Positions 1 to 9,103 are shown, counted from the stretch's first letter. The stretch is 64,000 nucleotides of DNA from Hyphomicrobiales bacterium (GCA_900466745.1 UBNE01000015.1:1-64000), one strand, 5' to 3'. Notes: a model not told the origin generated them from the sequence alone. Program-made: numbers and translations.

Positions 1-420
1 CGGCATCATCGGAATACGCAGTTCGAGGTCATTATCAATTTTCCGCTCGGTATGGCCATCAACCGACTGATCACGCGCTCAGGCGATATTCCAGAGAACT
101 GGCGCACTGGGCTGAACGGTTGCTTCGGCGGCACCGACTGGGAAAGCCTCGTTTATGCAGAGCGGACCGACCTCTTTGGCGACACGACGCGCCACAAGGT
201 AGATGATGCCGCGAAGCGGCTTCTGGACCATTACGTTGGCCGCTTGAAGGCTTTATTCGGCCACGCCGCGACGCCGAGCGTCGTCAGAAATACGCGAGGA
301 GTTCCGATCTACTACATGCTCTGGGCGGGGCCACATCCCCTTGGCCAAAAGATTGCCGACTACATTCTCGCAAAGGGTGACCGGATCACGCCACCAAAGA
401 AGCAGCCCGCTCGTCGGTAG
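1..420 (+). CDS. tcmP: Three-Cys-motif partner protein TcmP, 3' part only
   Basis: The reading frame is open from the first base of the window, so only the last 139 codons are present and the start lies outside. The visible part has the hydrophobic stretch FEVIINFPLGMAI at its beginning, a central TDWESLVY segment and a late YYMLWAGPHPLGQKIADYIL segment. These resemble the C-terminal half of TcmP proteins, which are encoded next to a radical-SAM-like three-Cys-motif protein (DUF5131 type) of unknown biochemical role. That partner would be upstream of the window. An internal ATG at 52 is in the same frame but lies inside the conserved stretch and is unlikely to be the true start. The family call is from recognition of these motifs and is fairly secure; the function is not known. 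Confidence 0.7.
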   Translation, partial: RHHRNTQFEVIINFPLGMAINRLITRSGDIPENWRTGLNGCFGGTDWESLVYAERTDLFGDTTRHKVDDAAKRLLDHYVGRLKALFGHAATPSVVRNTRGVPIYYMLWAGPHPLGQKIADYILAKGDRITPPKKQPARR

Positions 421-450
421 CCTTCGACCAAGAGGTCAGCAATTCATCAC

Positions 451-3258
451 TTAAGGCGCAGGATGGCTCGGAACCGGCCTATTCGCATGCTTCAGCACGA
501 TGTCGATGACCTCGGCAGGCTTGAACGCTACATCGGAAGCCCACAATCCAAATCCGCCATGTCCATTCACGGCTTCCGTCCATTCTGACAGCGCCGCACG
601 CTTCGCCCGGTTCTGAGGCGTGTCTTCGCCTTTGATTTCCAACGCCAGGCTCAGGCCGTTGTGCAGGCGAACGATGAAGTCTGGCAGGTACCGTCGGCGA
701 GAGCCCTGCCACAGATAGCTGATGTGGAAGCCGAGATGGTCGTTCTTGGCGTAGGCAACCACCTCGGGGCGCGTCTCGAAGACGTTTGCCGCATGACCTT
801 CCCAGGAGGAGTCCCCCACGACATGGCTGATGTGGGATCTCTGCGTCAGGATGTTCGGCTTGGTGGTGTACCAAACCCTCATGTCCGCGGTCGAACCAAT
901 TGGGCGCTCCTCATCGAACACCGGTTCGAGTTTCGTCGTGTTCTGCTCGGTTACGAAGCGCAGAAGGTGCGTGACCACCCCATCAATGTTGAGGGCGATC
1001 AGGATCCGGCGTCGTAAGGGATCGCTGTGGAACAGCGATGGAATGTCGATCTTGTTTGACGCCAGGAACTCCTCGACCAGCCGGACCAGTTGCGCCAGCA
1101 GGTACTCTTCGGTTCCTTGGAAACTGCCGTGCAGGGCGGAGAACGCCTTGCGCGCCGCGACGAAGATGAGCCGCTGAAGGCGAAAGCCCTCGGGCAGAGC
1201 CGCGAGATCAATCTGGGTGACCTTGCTCATGTCGGTCGCGCCGCCGAGTGCCGGGGCCAGCTCCGCCGTGATGGCTGTCGCTGCAGGATCAAGCGTGAGC
1301 GTCTCGACCTTGGACCAATCGACGGCGAGCATCGGCTTCACGACCTGCTCGATCCGCAGGATGTTCGGCCACCGCAGCTCCAGAGCAGCACGTTCCGGCA
1401 CGACATCGATCTGCGTCGAAGGCTTCGGCGGAGGCGGTGCCTCACCACCTTCTGCAGGTTCGTAGATTGAGAGCGGCACGCCGAAGACGTTCACGTATTC
1501 AGGCCGGAATAGCCCGTTCTCGTCCTTGTCGTAAGTGACACGGCGCAGGCCACGGCCGATCACCTGCTCGCACAAGAGCTGAGACGTGAAGGCCCGCAGA
1601 CCCATGATGTGGGTGACGTTCTTGGCGTCCCAGCCTTCCGACAGCATCGCGACGGAGATGACGTTCTGCAGATCCTGGCCAGCGCCGCCCCGCTTGCCGA
1701 CATTGTCGACGATCTCACGGAGCAGCTCTTCCTTCTTTAACTCCTTCAGGCGTTCCTTTCGCGTGGCCGGGATGTTGGCCGCATCCACGATCGCCTTCAG
1801 GCGATCCTCATATCCCTTGTCAGATGCTGCCTGTTCGCCGATCTCCGCCTTCTCCAGAACCTTTGAATCCACCCTCAACGTCCGCTCTGGCGCGCGCAGC
1901 TCCGGCCAGTGGGCATCGCCGGCATTAAAGTAGCGCTCGATGCGAGCGGCGGTCTCTGTCCGGTTGCAAACCGTTAGCATCACCGGCGGCGAATGATGAC
2001 CGGCCCAATCCGCCAGCGCCTTCCGCCAATCTGCGCCGAGCAGCGTGTAGGCATCCTGGACGAGCTTCGGGAGCGGTTCGTGCGGCTCGGCCTTGCGGTT
2101 CAGATCCTCGGAGACCGAAGGGTCGCGATAGATGTGGTAGAGCTTAGGTCGCAGCGTCCTGGCGTCCGGCAGTGCGTCATCGCGGACGACCACGCGGGGC
2201 GTTTTCACGAGACCGCTTTCGATCGCGTCGTTCAATCCGAAGTCGGAAATGATCCAGTCGAACAGCGCCGTGTCCGTGCTGGCCTTGCCGGTAGGCGCGA
2301 ATGGCGTCGCCGAGAGATCGAAGCAGCGCTGGATGCGGCGGGTCTTGTGCAGCCGATCGAGCCCCTCGATCCATCGCGTCGCCTCGTCGAGATCGATCCC
2401 TTGGTCTGCGGCGGCCTTCTTGCTGATCTTCAATTCCGCAGGCTTGCGATAGGCGTGGTGCGCTTCGTCATTGATGACGATGATGTCACGATGGTTCGCC
2501 AGCTTCCCGAGAACACGGCGCGTGAAAGCCTCATCGGACTCGGCGCCCTTCTTGACGACCGAACGCTTCGGCTGCGCCGCCGGCATCAGCGAGTGCCAGT
2601 TCTCGATTAGAACCTCGGCCTGGTTAAGTTTCTGGCGAAAGGCCTCGGACGGGCAGAGATTGAACTGGTCATAGTAGCTCCCCTCGCTCGGGATCAGAAC
2701 CTGAAGCCGTCCCTTCACGGTCAGGCCCGGCGCGACGATGAATACCGCCCGGCTGAAGTCCTTGCTGCGTTTCGGATAGGTCAGCGCGTTCAAGGCCTGC
2801 CACGTGATGATCATCGCCATCACCGTGGTCTTGCCTGCCCCAGTCGCCATCTTGTTGCAGAGCCGTTCCCACGGGCCGCCGTCGCCCGGAACCACAATGC
2901 CCTGCTTGAACTCCGGAGCGCCCTCGACCCACCAGATCAGCGTTTCGATCGCTTCGAGCTGGCAGAAGTAAAACGGATACTCCCGCACCGTCTCGTCATG
3001 CCAATGCTCAAGCAGACGCCGCGTTACGATGGTGACGCCTGGCCAGCCGGCATCGCGCCATGCATCGACGCGCGAGCGGATCGTGTTCACGAGATCGAGC
3101 ATCTCGACGCGCCGCGTGTTGTTGCGCGCGTCGAACACCTCGTAGCTCGCCGGCCTGCGTTCGGGCTTGACCTCGAGCACGCCGCCCTTGCCCTCGATCC
3201 AATGCTGGTGCGGGGCGACAAACGGCGAATTGATGATGAGGGACTTCGGCTTCTCCAT
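451..3258 (-). CDS. Type III-like restriction subunit: SF2 helicase with C-terminal PD-(D/E)XK nuclease
   Basis: A large ATP-dependent restriction subunit of about 935 residues. Walker A (ATGAGKT) lies near residue 140 and the DEAH box (INDEAHHAY) near 265; an SF2 helicase C-terminal motif with EQVIGRGLRR follows around 560. Near the C-terminus, LPDF followed by ALEIKGE fits a PD-(D/E)XK nuclease core. The combination resembles the BPTD_3080-type restriction endonucleases paired with a Mod-like methyltransferase, and the upstream gene is exactly such a methyltransferase. A GTG at 3267 overlaps the methyltransferase stop, but the ATG at 3258 has a GAGGGG-type ribosome site directly before it and is preferred. 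It is the last gene of the leftward operon. The protein would cleave or translocate on DNA lacking the partner's methylation. Subtype assignment is tentative. Confidence 0.85.
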   Translation of the reverse strand: MEKPKSLIINSPFVAPHQHWIEGKGGVLEVKPERRPASYEVFDARNNTRRVEMLDLVNTIRSRVDAWRDAGWPGVTIVTRRLLEHWHDETVREYPFYFCQLEAIETLIWWVEGAPEFKQGIVVPGDGGPWERLCNKMATGAGKTTVMAMIITWQALNALTYPKRSKDFSRAVFIVAPGLTVKGRLQVLIPSEGSYYDQFNLCPSEAFRQKLNQAEVLIENWHSLMPAAQPKRSVVKKGAESDEAFTRRVLGKLANHRDIIVINDEAHHAYRKPAELKISKKAAADQGIDLDEATRWIEGLDRLHKTRRIQRCFDLSATPFAPTGKASTDTALFDWIISDFGLNDAIESGLVKTPRVVVRDDALPDARTLRPKLYHIYRDPSVSEDLNRKAEPHEPLPKLVQDAYTLLGADWRKALADWAGHHSPPVMLTVCNRTETAARIERYFNAGDAHWPELRAPERTLRVDSKVLEKAEIGEQAASDKGYEDRLKAIVDAANIPATRKERLKELKKEELLREIVDNVGKRGGAGQDLQNVISVAMLSEGWDAKNVTHIMGLRAFTSQLLCEQVIGRGLRRVTYDKDENGLFRPEYVNVFGVPLSIYEPAEGGEAPPPPKPSTQIDVVPERAALELRWPNILRIEQVVKPMLAVDWSKVETLTLDPAATAITAELAPALGGATDMSKVTQIDLAALPEGFRLQRLIFVAARKAFSALHGSFQGTEEYLLAQLVRLVEEFLASNKIDIPSLFHSDPLRRRILIALNIDGVVTHLLRFVTEQNTTKLEPVFDEERPIGSTADMRVWYTTKPNILTQRSHISHVVGDSSWEGHAANVFETRPEVVAYAKNDHLGFHISYLWQGSRRRYLPDFIVRLHNGLSLALEIKGEDTPQNRAKRAALSEWTEAVNGHGGFGLWASDVAFKPAEVIDIVLKHANRPVPSHPAP

Positions 3259-3263
3259 GCCCC

Positions 3264-6200
3264 TCACTCCAGGCCCATGATCTTCAGGCTCTCGATCCCT
3301 CGATCATCGACGATCTTGACGGCGACGCGCCGGTTTTCGCCCGCCTTGAACGGCAGCGACACGGTGCCGTGGAACTGCTCCAGCAGGTCCTCGTCCAGTT
3401 CGGCCCGGATGGTCTTGCGCAGGCGGTTCCAGCCGTCCTTGGCTCCAGCCATGGGGAAGAACACCTGATGCGGCATCAGGCTGCGGCCGTCGTAGTCGGT
3501 GTCGAGCGACCACATGGCGATCTTGGACTTGCCACCGGAGACAAGCTCTCCCGAGCGGGGATCGAAATAGTCGAACCCGTTGACCTCGACGCGCCATTCG
3601 TCGCCTTCGCGCCGCAGGTCGACATCCGGCTGGCCCATGAGCCAGAAGCTCTGGTTCGATGACCGCGCCTTCTTGAGATCCTCGGTGAGGAGGTCGGTGT
3701 TCATCTGTGCCTTGAGCAGCGTGACGCCGGGCCAATTCATCTCGTCGATGTCCTTGGCGGCCTCCGGATCGAAGGTGAAGGCGCAGAAAACGACGATCTT
3801 CGGGCGCGGAACCAGCGTCTGCGCCTCTTCGATGGCGCGCTCCACCTGCTTCTGTTCGAGCGCCGCATGTTCCGGGCCGAAGCTGACGACCGCGCGCTCG
3901 CCGGCTTCCAGGGAGCCCGACGCATGGAGGTGCTTGCAGCCGGGGATCGCCTCAAGCTCCGTGAACTTGAGCATCGCGCCGCCCTTGCCGCGGATGCCTG
4001 TCTTCAGGAGCTCGCCACGCCAGAGCGCCTGCCGCGAGGTTTCTCCGGACCGCGCAACCGAAGCATCGGCTTCGACAGGCGGCGTCCTATCATCGAGGCT
4101 GAGCACGGTCGGCGCGGGCACGGCTTCCACCGAAAAAGGCCCGGTGATTCGCAGGCGCGTCTCGTCCTTCTCCGGCTTGTCATAGAGCGTCTCCTGCTCG
4201 GCATGGGCTTCGATGGACGCATCCATCGCTGCCTGCATCGCCCGTCGGGCCGTGTGGAAGGCCTTGAAGGGTTCGGCTGCGGCTTGGGGCCAATCCTCCG
4301 GCAGATCGAATGGCACTTCCCATTCGAGCAGCGCGTCGGCGGGCGTAATCTCGCCACTGGCAAGCTTGTGCGTCTTGCCGGACGCCGAGAAGTCGATCCA
4401 CTCGCCCTTGCGCCCGCCTTGCGGCGAGCGATAGCGAAGCTTCTGTCCCTTTAGCGCGGTGTTGAGCGTCGCCAACGCGGAGTTAATCGCGGGGTGGTTG
4501 TCCTTGTAGATCGTGTCGATATCCGGATTGCTCGCTATGGACTTCAACATGACGTGCGGAACAGTCCGGTAGATGAAGCCGCCCTTGAGCCCTTCGTGAG
4601 GGTATCTCAAGCGGAAGTAGTCGAAGCTGGCGGTCATGAGCCGCTGTTTGGTTAGCGCGATCGCTACGCGAGATGTGTCGCAAGTAATCCAACGACGACC
4701 CCATCTTTCTGCCACGAACGCGGTTGTGCCCGATCCACAAGTGGGATCGAGAACCAAGTCACCAGGATCTGTTGTCATCAACATACAGCGCTCAATGACA
4801 AGAGGTAATGTTTGAACTACATACAATCTTTGTTCGTTGAACCCGCTTATTTGTGTATCAAGCCAAATATTGGTTATAGGAGTTACGGGATAGTCTTGAT
4901 GATAATTCACCATCCTCAGGGTCTTGCCTTGAGCCAAGAGCCGGCTGGCTTTGCTCAAACGCAGCAATCCTTCACCGGTCGTCTTCCAGTGGGAGTTCGA
5001 CGATGGTTCAAAGTGTGAACCCCGCCAATCTAGCGGCTCATCGGAGGGCGATGGACCTTCCGAAAACAGCGGATAGGGTTGAAAGACGCGCTCGTCCTCT
5101 GGCAACGGATCGTTCAATTCGCTTTTCTTAAGCGGGCGGCGCTGGCCGTTTATTTTTTCGATCCAAGTGTAATTTGTGGCCCCTATCTCTCCCGGAATTT
5201 TGTCTGAGAAGAGCTGCCTATACTTGATTGATTGAACGTCCCTCGCATACCAAACGAGATAGTCGTTTACGGTTGCAATCCCAGATGCACTCTGACCTCC
5301 GGTCTTCTTGAACGGAATTACGGCACAAAAGTTAGAAGCCCCGAATACGTCATCGAGAATATTTCGCACGATATGAAGATTTTCGTCGGATATCTGCACA
5401 AAGACGCTTCCACTATCGTGCAGTAGCTCTTTCGCGAGAAGCAACCGATCTCGCAGGTAGGTCAGATAGGAATGGATGCCAAGTTCCCAGGTATCCCGGA
5501 ACGCTTTGATCATCTCAGGTTCTTGCGTCAGATCAGCGTCCGCACCGTCCTTGACATCGCGCTTGTTCATAAATGGTTGAAAATTCGACCCGTATTTGAT
5601 GCCGTAGGGCGGATCGATGTAGATCATCTGCACCTTGCCAGCCATCGACTCCTTCTGCAGCAGGGAGTTCATGACCAGCAGGCTGTCGCCCGCGATCAGC
5701 CGGTTCGACCAGCTCTTTTCGTGCCGGTAGAAATCCACAGCCTGGCGAAGCGGCAGGTTCTCGAAGGGCGCTGCGAACAGATCCGCCTGCCGCCAGACCT
5801 CTCCTGCCTTTTCGCCCTTCAGCCGCTTGCGTGCATTGGCCAGAATCGTCGCCGGGTCCACGCGCTCGTGCACATGCAGCGATACCGTGTCGATCTCGAA
5901 CGAGGTCCGCTCTGCCTTGCCTGCCCAATTGAGATAGGGCGCCTGCATGCGCTTCAGTTCGAGCAGCGCCTCCTTCATCGTGCCCACATCGCTGGAGGCA
6001 AGCGCGTCGTCGATCACCTTTTCGATCCGAGCCCGCGCGGTGTCGAACATCAACGCAGGGTCGATGTGCGGATCGTAGGCGTAGGTTGTCTTGGGCTGAT
6101 CGGGATCGTTCTCGGGATGGACCATCCCGACTTCTGGGTTGTTGGTGCGCTTGTCGAGGTGGCGATAGCTCACGACCTGCACCGGCCCGTTCGAGCGAGA

Positions 6201-6542
6201 CGACTTTCGCTTGCCCTTGGCCGCCTTGCGCGGCCGTGCCGCTGGCTCGTCTTCCACCTCCAGCGCGAATTCGTCCTCTTCCTCGGCGTCCTCGTCGCGG
6301 TCCGTCGAATCCTCGTCTTCGAGGTCATCATCGACGGCCCGCGCAATCGATCCACCGCGCCCGCGCCCTTTGACACCACGTCCGGAAGCGACCAGCGCAT
6401 CCCGCGCAGCCGCATAATCTTCCTCCGACAGATCGGGCACTTGCGCACGCACTTGCGTCAACGCGGAAGCATTGCCGATGGCTGATCCATCCTCCGGGAG
6501 AATGGAGTAAAGTATTTCGGCAATATCTTGCGGTGACGGCAT
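3264..6542 (-). CDS. Site-specific DNA-methyltransferase, type III Mod-like (beta class)
   Basis: A protein of about 1092 residues. Motif IV (DPPYG) near residue 310 comes before motif I (DPTCGSGTT, near 600), the beta-class order of type III Mod and related N6-adenine methyltransferases. The N-terminal 130 residues contain a long acidic run (about residues 70-100) followed by a basic RPRKAAKGKRK segment, probably a flexible linker. A long C-terminal extension beyond motif I is unusual for Mod subunits and may contact the restriction subunit. An alternative start at 6608 adds 22 residues; ATG at 6542 begins the folded sequence MPSPQDIAE. The part between the two catalytic motifs (about 4650-5450) is visibly AT-richer than the rest, as expected for a swapped target recognition domain. 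It protects host DNA from the nuclease encoded next to it. Confidence 0.88.
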   Translation of the reverse strand: MPSPQDIAEILYSILPEDGSAIGNASALTQVRAQVPDLSEEDYAAARDALVASGRGVKGRGRGGSIARAVDDDLEDEDSTDRDEDAEEEDEFALEVEDEPAARPRKAAKGKRKSSRSNGPVQVVSYRHLDKRTNNPEVGMVHPENDPDQPKTTYAYDPHIDPALMFDTARARIEKVIDDALASSDVGTMKEALLELKRMQAPYLNWAGKAERTSFEIDTVSLHVHERVDPATILANARKRLKGEKAGEVWRQADLFAAPFENLPLRQAVDFYRHEKSWSNRLIAGDSLLVMNSLLQKESMAGKVQMIYIDPPYGIKYGSNFQPFMNKRDVKDGADADLTQEPEMIKAFRDTWELGIHSYLTYLRDRLLLAKELLHDSGSVFVQISDENLHIVRNILDDVFGASNFCAVIPFKKTGGQSASGIATVNDYLVWYARDVQSIKYRQLFSDKIPGEIGATNYTWIEKINGQRRPLKKSELNDPLPEDERVFQPYPLFSEGPSPSDEPLDWRGSHFEPSSNSHWKTTGEGLLRLSKASRLLAQGKTLRMVNYHQDYPVTPITNIWLDTQISGFNEQRLYVVQTLPLVIERCMLMTTDPGDLVLDPTCGSGTTAFVAERWGRRWITCDTSRVAIALTKQRLMTASFDYFRLRYPHEGLKGGFIYRTVPHVMLKSIASNPDIDTIYKDNHPAINSALATLNTALKGQKLRYRSPQGGRKGEWIDFSASGKTHKLASGEITPADALLEWEVPFDLPEDWPQAAAEPFKAFHTARRAMQAAMDASIEAHAEQETLYDKPEKDETRLRITGPFSVEAVPAPTVLSLDDRTPPVEADASVARSGETSRQALWRGELLKTGIRGKGGAMLKFTELEAIPGCKHLHASGSLEAGERAVVSFGPEHAALEQKQVERAIEEAQTLVPRPKIVVFCAFTFDPEAAKDIDEMNWPGVTLLKAQMNTDLLTEDLKKARSSNQSFWLMGQPDVDLRREGDEWRVEVNGFDYFDPRSGELVSGGKSKIAMWSLDTDYDGRSLMPHQVFFPMAGAKDGWNRLRKTIRAELDEDLLEQFHGTVSLPFKAGENRRVAVKIVDDRGIESLKIMGLE

Positions 6543-6611
6543 GGAGCGGATCGCGATTCTTGTGAGCAGCAGCGATCCGCAGAATAGACGCAAAGAAGGC
6601 CGGTTCAATCA

Positions 6612-7064
6612 TCAATCGGCAGGCTCCCTTTCCTTCCTGCTCTGCTGCTCGGCCCCGGCGCTGTCCACGAACGCGTCCTTCTGCCGCGCCCACTCCACCG
6701 GGAACGGCGCCAACAGGTCGTCCAACTGCAAAACGGCCGGTTGCCGCCCGTCGAGGATCGCCTCAACGATGTCGGGCGCGAGCAGGGTCAGGCGCAGGAC
6801 GCGGGCGATATACGACGGGTTGATCTTCTCGGCCGTGGCAAGGTCCTGGACGGTGGGGTAGCGGCCGGTGTCGAGCAGCTTCTTCCATCGATGGGCGCGA
6901 GCGAGCGCCTTCACCATCGTGTTGTCGATGCGTGCCCGCGGCGGCGCCCAGGCATCGGCGCCGTTTGGAGCGATGACGAGCTTTCGCCCACCACGCTTCT
7001 TGAAGGTCATCGGCACGGTGACGGTAAGCGTGTCCGTGTCGTGAAGGATCGTGCCTTTCGCCAT
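6612..7064 (-). CDS. HTH DNA-binding protein of the DUF2924-recombinase cassette
   Basis: A 150-residue basic protein. The middle (VQDLATAEKINPSYIARVLRL, residues about 70-92) reads as a helix-turn-helix with the ParB/KorB style of sequence, followed by PDIVEAILDGRQP. The N-terminal half is rich in basic and beta-forming residues (KKRGGRKLVIAPNG). The ATG at 7064 shares one base with the stop of the recombinase (TGATG), so the two are probably translated together. Proteins of this type regularly follow large serine recombinases in alphaproteobacterial DUF2924 cassettes. A role in target recognition, directionality or regulation of recombination is inferred from position only. Confidence 0.6.
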   Translation of the reverse strand: MAKGTILHDTDTLTVTVPMTFKKRGGRKLVIAPNGADAWAPPRARIDNTMVKALARAHRWKKLLDTGRYPTVQDLATAEKINPSYIARVLRLTLLAPDIVEAILDGRQPAVLQLDDLLAPFPVEWARQKDAFVDSAGAEQQSRKEREPAD

Positions 7065-8407
7065 CAGGCTGCCTCCTGCCGTCCGGTGATCGATTGAAGC
7101 TCGGCGAGCAGTGCAGTGAGACCTCCGGTGCGGAGCCGGATTGCAATGCCGTCGAGTTTCACATCGACCCGCTCGATCAAGAGCTGGACGAGACGCGCCT
7201 GCTCAGCAGGGAACAACTCGTCCCATACGGGATCGAGCTGCTCGAAGGCCTCGCGCACCTCCGATTCTGTGATGCGGTCGTCATGCACCGTTGCTGTCAT
7301 CCATGTCCGGACGATCAGTTCCGGCGCGCGTAGAATTCCACGAAGCTGCTCGACCACCGTCGACTCTATCTCGGCGGCAGGAACACGCCGGACCGGGCAG
7401 GTTTCCGGTCCGCGCTTCAACACCGACTGGGTGACATAGTAACGGTAGAGCCGGTCCCCCTTTCGGGTGTGGCTCGGCGACATGGCGTCGCCGTTCGGGG
7501 AGAAGATCAGGCCGCGCAGAAGCGCCGGCCCGGACAGACGGGTCCTATTGGCGCGCGTGCGCGGGCTTTCGCCCATGATGCCGTGAGCGCGGTTCCAGAG
7601 AGCGATGTCGATGATGGCCGCGTGCTCGCCGGGATAGGCGACGCCCTTGTGGACCGCATCGCCGATATAGACCCGATTGTTCAGAAGCTTGTAGAGCGCG
7701 CCCTTGTCGAGCAGGTGGCCACGCCGGCTGCGGACACCGGCTTCCTCGAGTTCCCGCATCAGCAGCTTGATCGATCCGAGTTTTGCGAAGCTCTCGAAAA
7801 TCCGGCGAACCGTGATCGCCTCCACCTCGTCGATCATGAGCTTGCGGTTCTCGACCCGATAGCCGAGCGGCACGTAGCCGCCCATCCACATGCCTTTCTT
7901 GCGCGAGGCCGCGACCTTGTCGCGGATGCGCTCGCCGATCACCTCACGCTCGAACTGGGCAAAGGAGAGCAGGATGTTGAGTGTCAGCCGCCCCATCGAC
8001 GTTGTCGTGTTGAACGACTGCGTGACGCTGACGAAGGTGACGCTGTGCCGCTCGAACACCTCGACGAGCTTGGCGAAATCCATCAATGAGCGGGACAGAC
8101 GGTCGATCTTATAGACGACCACGACGTCGACCTTGCCGAGTTCGATGTCGGCGATGAGACGCTTCAGCGCCGGGCGCTCCAGCGTCCCACCCGAGATCCC
8201 GCCGTCATCATAGTGGCCGGGCACCAGCACCCAGCCCTCCGGCTTCTGGCTCATGATGTAGGCGGCGCATGCCTCGCGCTGGGCGTCGAGGCTATTGAAC
8301 TCCATGTCGAGCCCTTCCTCGGACGATTTGCGCGTATAGATCGCGCATCGGATCTTCGGCACGACCTTTGTCGCTGGATGTTTGATGGCGGGAGCTTTCC
8401 GGGTCAT
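7064..8407 (-). CDS. Large serine recombinase (resolvase/invertase family)
   Basis: A 447-residue recombinase. The N-terminal resolvase fold has the expected catalytic serine in YTRKSS (about residue 28), followed by the DxxRLSRS-type arginine motif (YKIDRLSRSLMDF, about 105-117) and FAQFEREVIGERIRDK. A recombinase domain (GYVPLGYRVENRKL, ILLNNRVYIG-like segments) covers residues 185-290, and a short zinc-ribbon-like part includes CPVRRVPA. The ATG at 8407 overlaps the DUF2924 stop by four bases (ATGA); an upstream in-frame extension to 8455 is not needed. It catalyses site-specific strand exchange through a phosphoserine intermediate. It may be the integrase of this element or a domesticated part of the conserved three-gene cassette; no attachment site could be identified. 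Confidence 0.9.
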   Translation of the reverse strand: MTRKAPAIKHPATKVVPKIRCAIYTRKSSEEGLDMEFNSLDAQREACAAYIMSQKPEGWVLVPGHYDDGGISGGTLERPALKRLIADIELGKVDVVVVYKIDRLSRSLMDFAKLVEVFERHSVTFVSVTQSFNTTTSMGRLTLNILLSFAQFEREVIGERIRDKVAASRKKGMWMGGYVPLGYRVENRKLMIDEVEAITVRRIFESFAKLGSIKLLMRELEEAGVRSRRGHLLDKGALYKLLNNRVYIGDAVHKGVAYPGEHAAIIDIALWNRAHGIMGESPRTRANRTRLSGPALLRGLIFSPNGDAMSPSHTRKGDRLYRYYVTQSVLKRGPETCPVRRVPAAEIESTVVEQLRGILRAPELIVRTWMTATVHDDRITESEVREAFEQLDPVWDELFPAEQARLVQLLIERVDVKLDGIAIRLRTGGLTALLAELQSITGRQEAA

Positions 8408-8850
8408 GCGCCGCTCCTCGGGCTTTTCAGTCCGAAGAAGACCCAGCCGTTCCATTTGACGCCGGTGATGGCGCGCGCGATCGCCGAGAGTGATTTATAG
8501 GGCCTGCCCTGATACTCGTAGCCTTCGAGGGTGACCGTCACGACATGCTCGACGCCGTTGAATTCGCGCAGGAGCCGCGTCCCTGCGATTGGCTTCCGAT
8601 CGGTGCGAATGCGGCGGGTCTTCGGGTTGGTATCCTCGACGCCGCGGGCGAGCGCGTCGAGCCGCTTCACGGTTTCTGGCTTCAGCCCACCATAAGCGAG
8701 TTCCTGGACACGATAGGCCAAGCGGCTTTCAAGGAAGCGCCGATTGTAGGGAGGCGCTTCCGTTCCGTAGAGATCGCGCCACATCGCTTTCAGGGCGGGC
8801 GTCGGCATGGTTTTGATGGCGGCGACTCGCGCCAGCACGGGATCATTCAT
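8404..8850 (-). CDS. DUF2924 domain protein
   Basis: A 148-residue protein with the typical DUF2924 pattern: an N-terminal helical part with LKAMWRDLYGTEAPPYNRRFLESRLAYR, a central variable segment, then a small beta domain (GTRLLREFNGVEHVVTVTLEGYEYQGRPYKSLSAIARAITG) ending with WNGWVFFGL. The ATG at 8850 overlaps the previous stop by four bases, which decides the start against a longer frame beginning at 8913. The family is almost always encoded just upstream of a large serine recombinase in Alphaproteobacteria, as here. A DNA-binding accessory role in recombination is likely but not shown. Confidence 0.85.
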   Translation of the reverse strand: MNDPVLARVAAIKTMPTPALKAMWRDLYGTEAPPYNRRFLESRLAYRVQELAYGGLKPETVKRLDALARGVEDTNPKTRRIRTDRKPIAGTRLLREFNGVEHVVTVTLEGYEYQGRPYKSLSAIARAITGVKWNGWVFFGLKSPRSGA

Positions 8851-9092
8851 TGTCGGTCTCCGTCGACTTCGTCTTCGGCATGACCGCGTTGGTTGGCGGA
8901 CAAGTCCAGCCAACTCTCTCCGGGCTCGCGAGATAAAGGTGTGGGGCGTCCCTCGCGTCGCTGCCGAAGCCGGACCACGCCGCGCGCGAGGATCTCGGCG
9001 GCCTCATCGAGCCGCTCGGCATCGCTCATCAGTTCGGGGCGCAGGGCGTTGGGGCCGGGTTCAGTGCGGTGGAGATCGAAAGCGTTTCGCAT
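8847..9092 (-). CDS. Small hypothetical protein, first gene of the recombinase/restriction operon
   Basis: An 81-residue charged protein with the segment SDAERLDEAAEILARGVVRLRQRR, probably a single amphipathic helix, followed by a polar tail. The stop overlaps the DUF2924 start by four bases. The ATG at 9092 sits inside an inverted repeat (9082-9103), which suggests control of this start or of the promoter. I do not recognise a family, but small proteins in this position are common in DUF2924-recombinase cassettes. Confidence 0.6.
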   Translation of the reverse strand: MRNAFDLHRTEPGPNALRPELMSDAERLDEAAEILARGVVRLRQRREGRPTPLSREPGESWLDLSANQRGHAEDEVDGDRQ

Positions 9093-9103
9093 GAGTGAAA
9101 CGC
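9082..9103. promoter_or_regulatory. Inverted repeat over the start of the recombinase operon
   Basis: The arms GCGTTTC and GAAACGC are separated by 8 bases, and the left part includes the ATG (as CAT) of the first gene. The 11-mer GCGTTTCGCAT at 9082-9092 recurs exactly at 10605-10615, just upstream of the XRE repressor gene. The bases 9104-9190 beyond it are AT-rich and probably contain the promoter. An operator bound by a cassette protein or by the XRE repressor is an inference. Confidence 0.4.
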
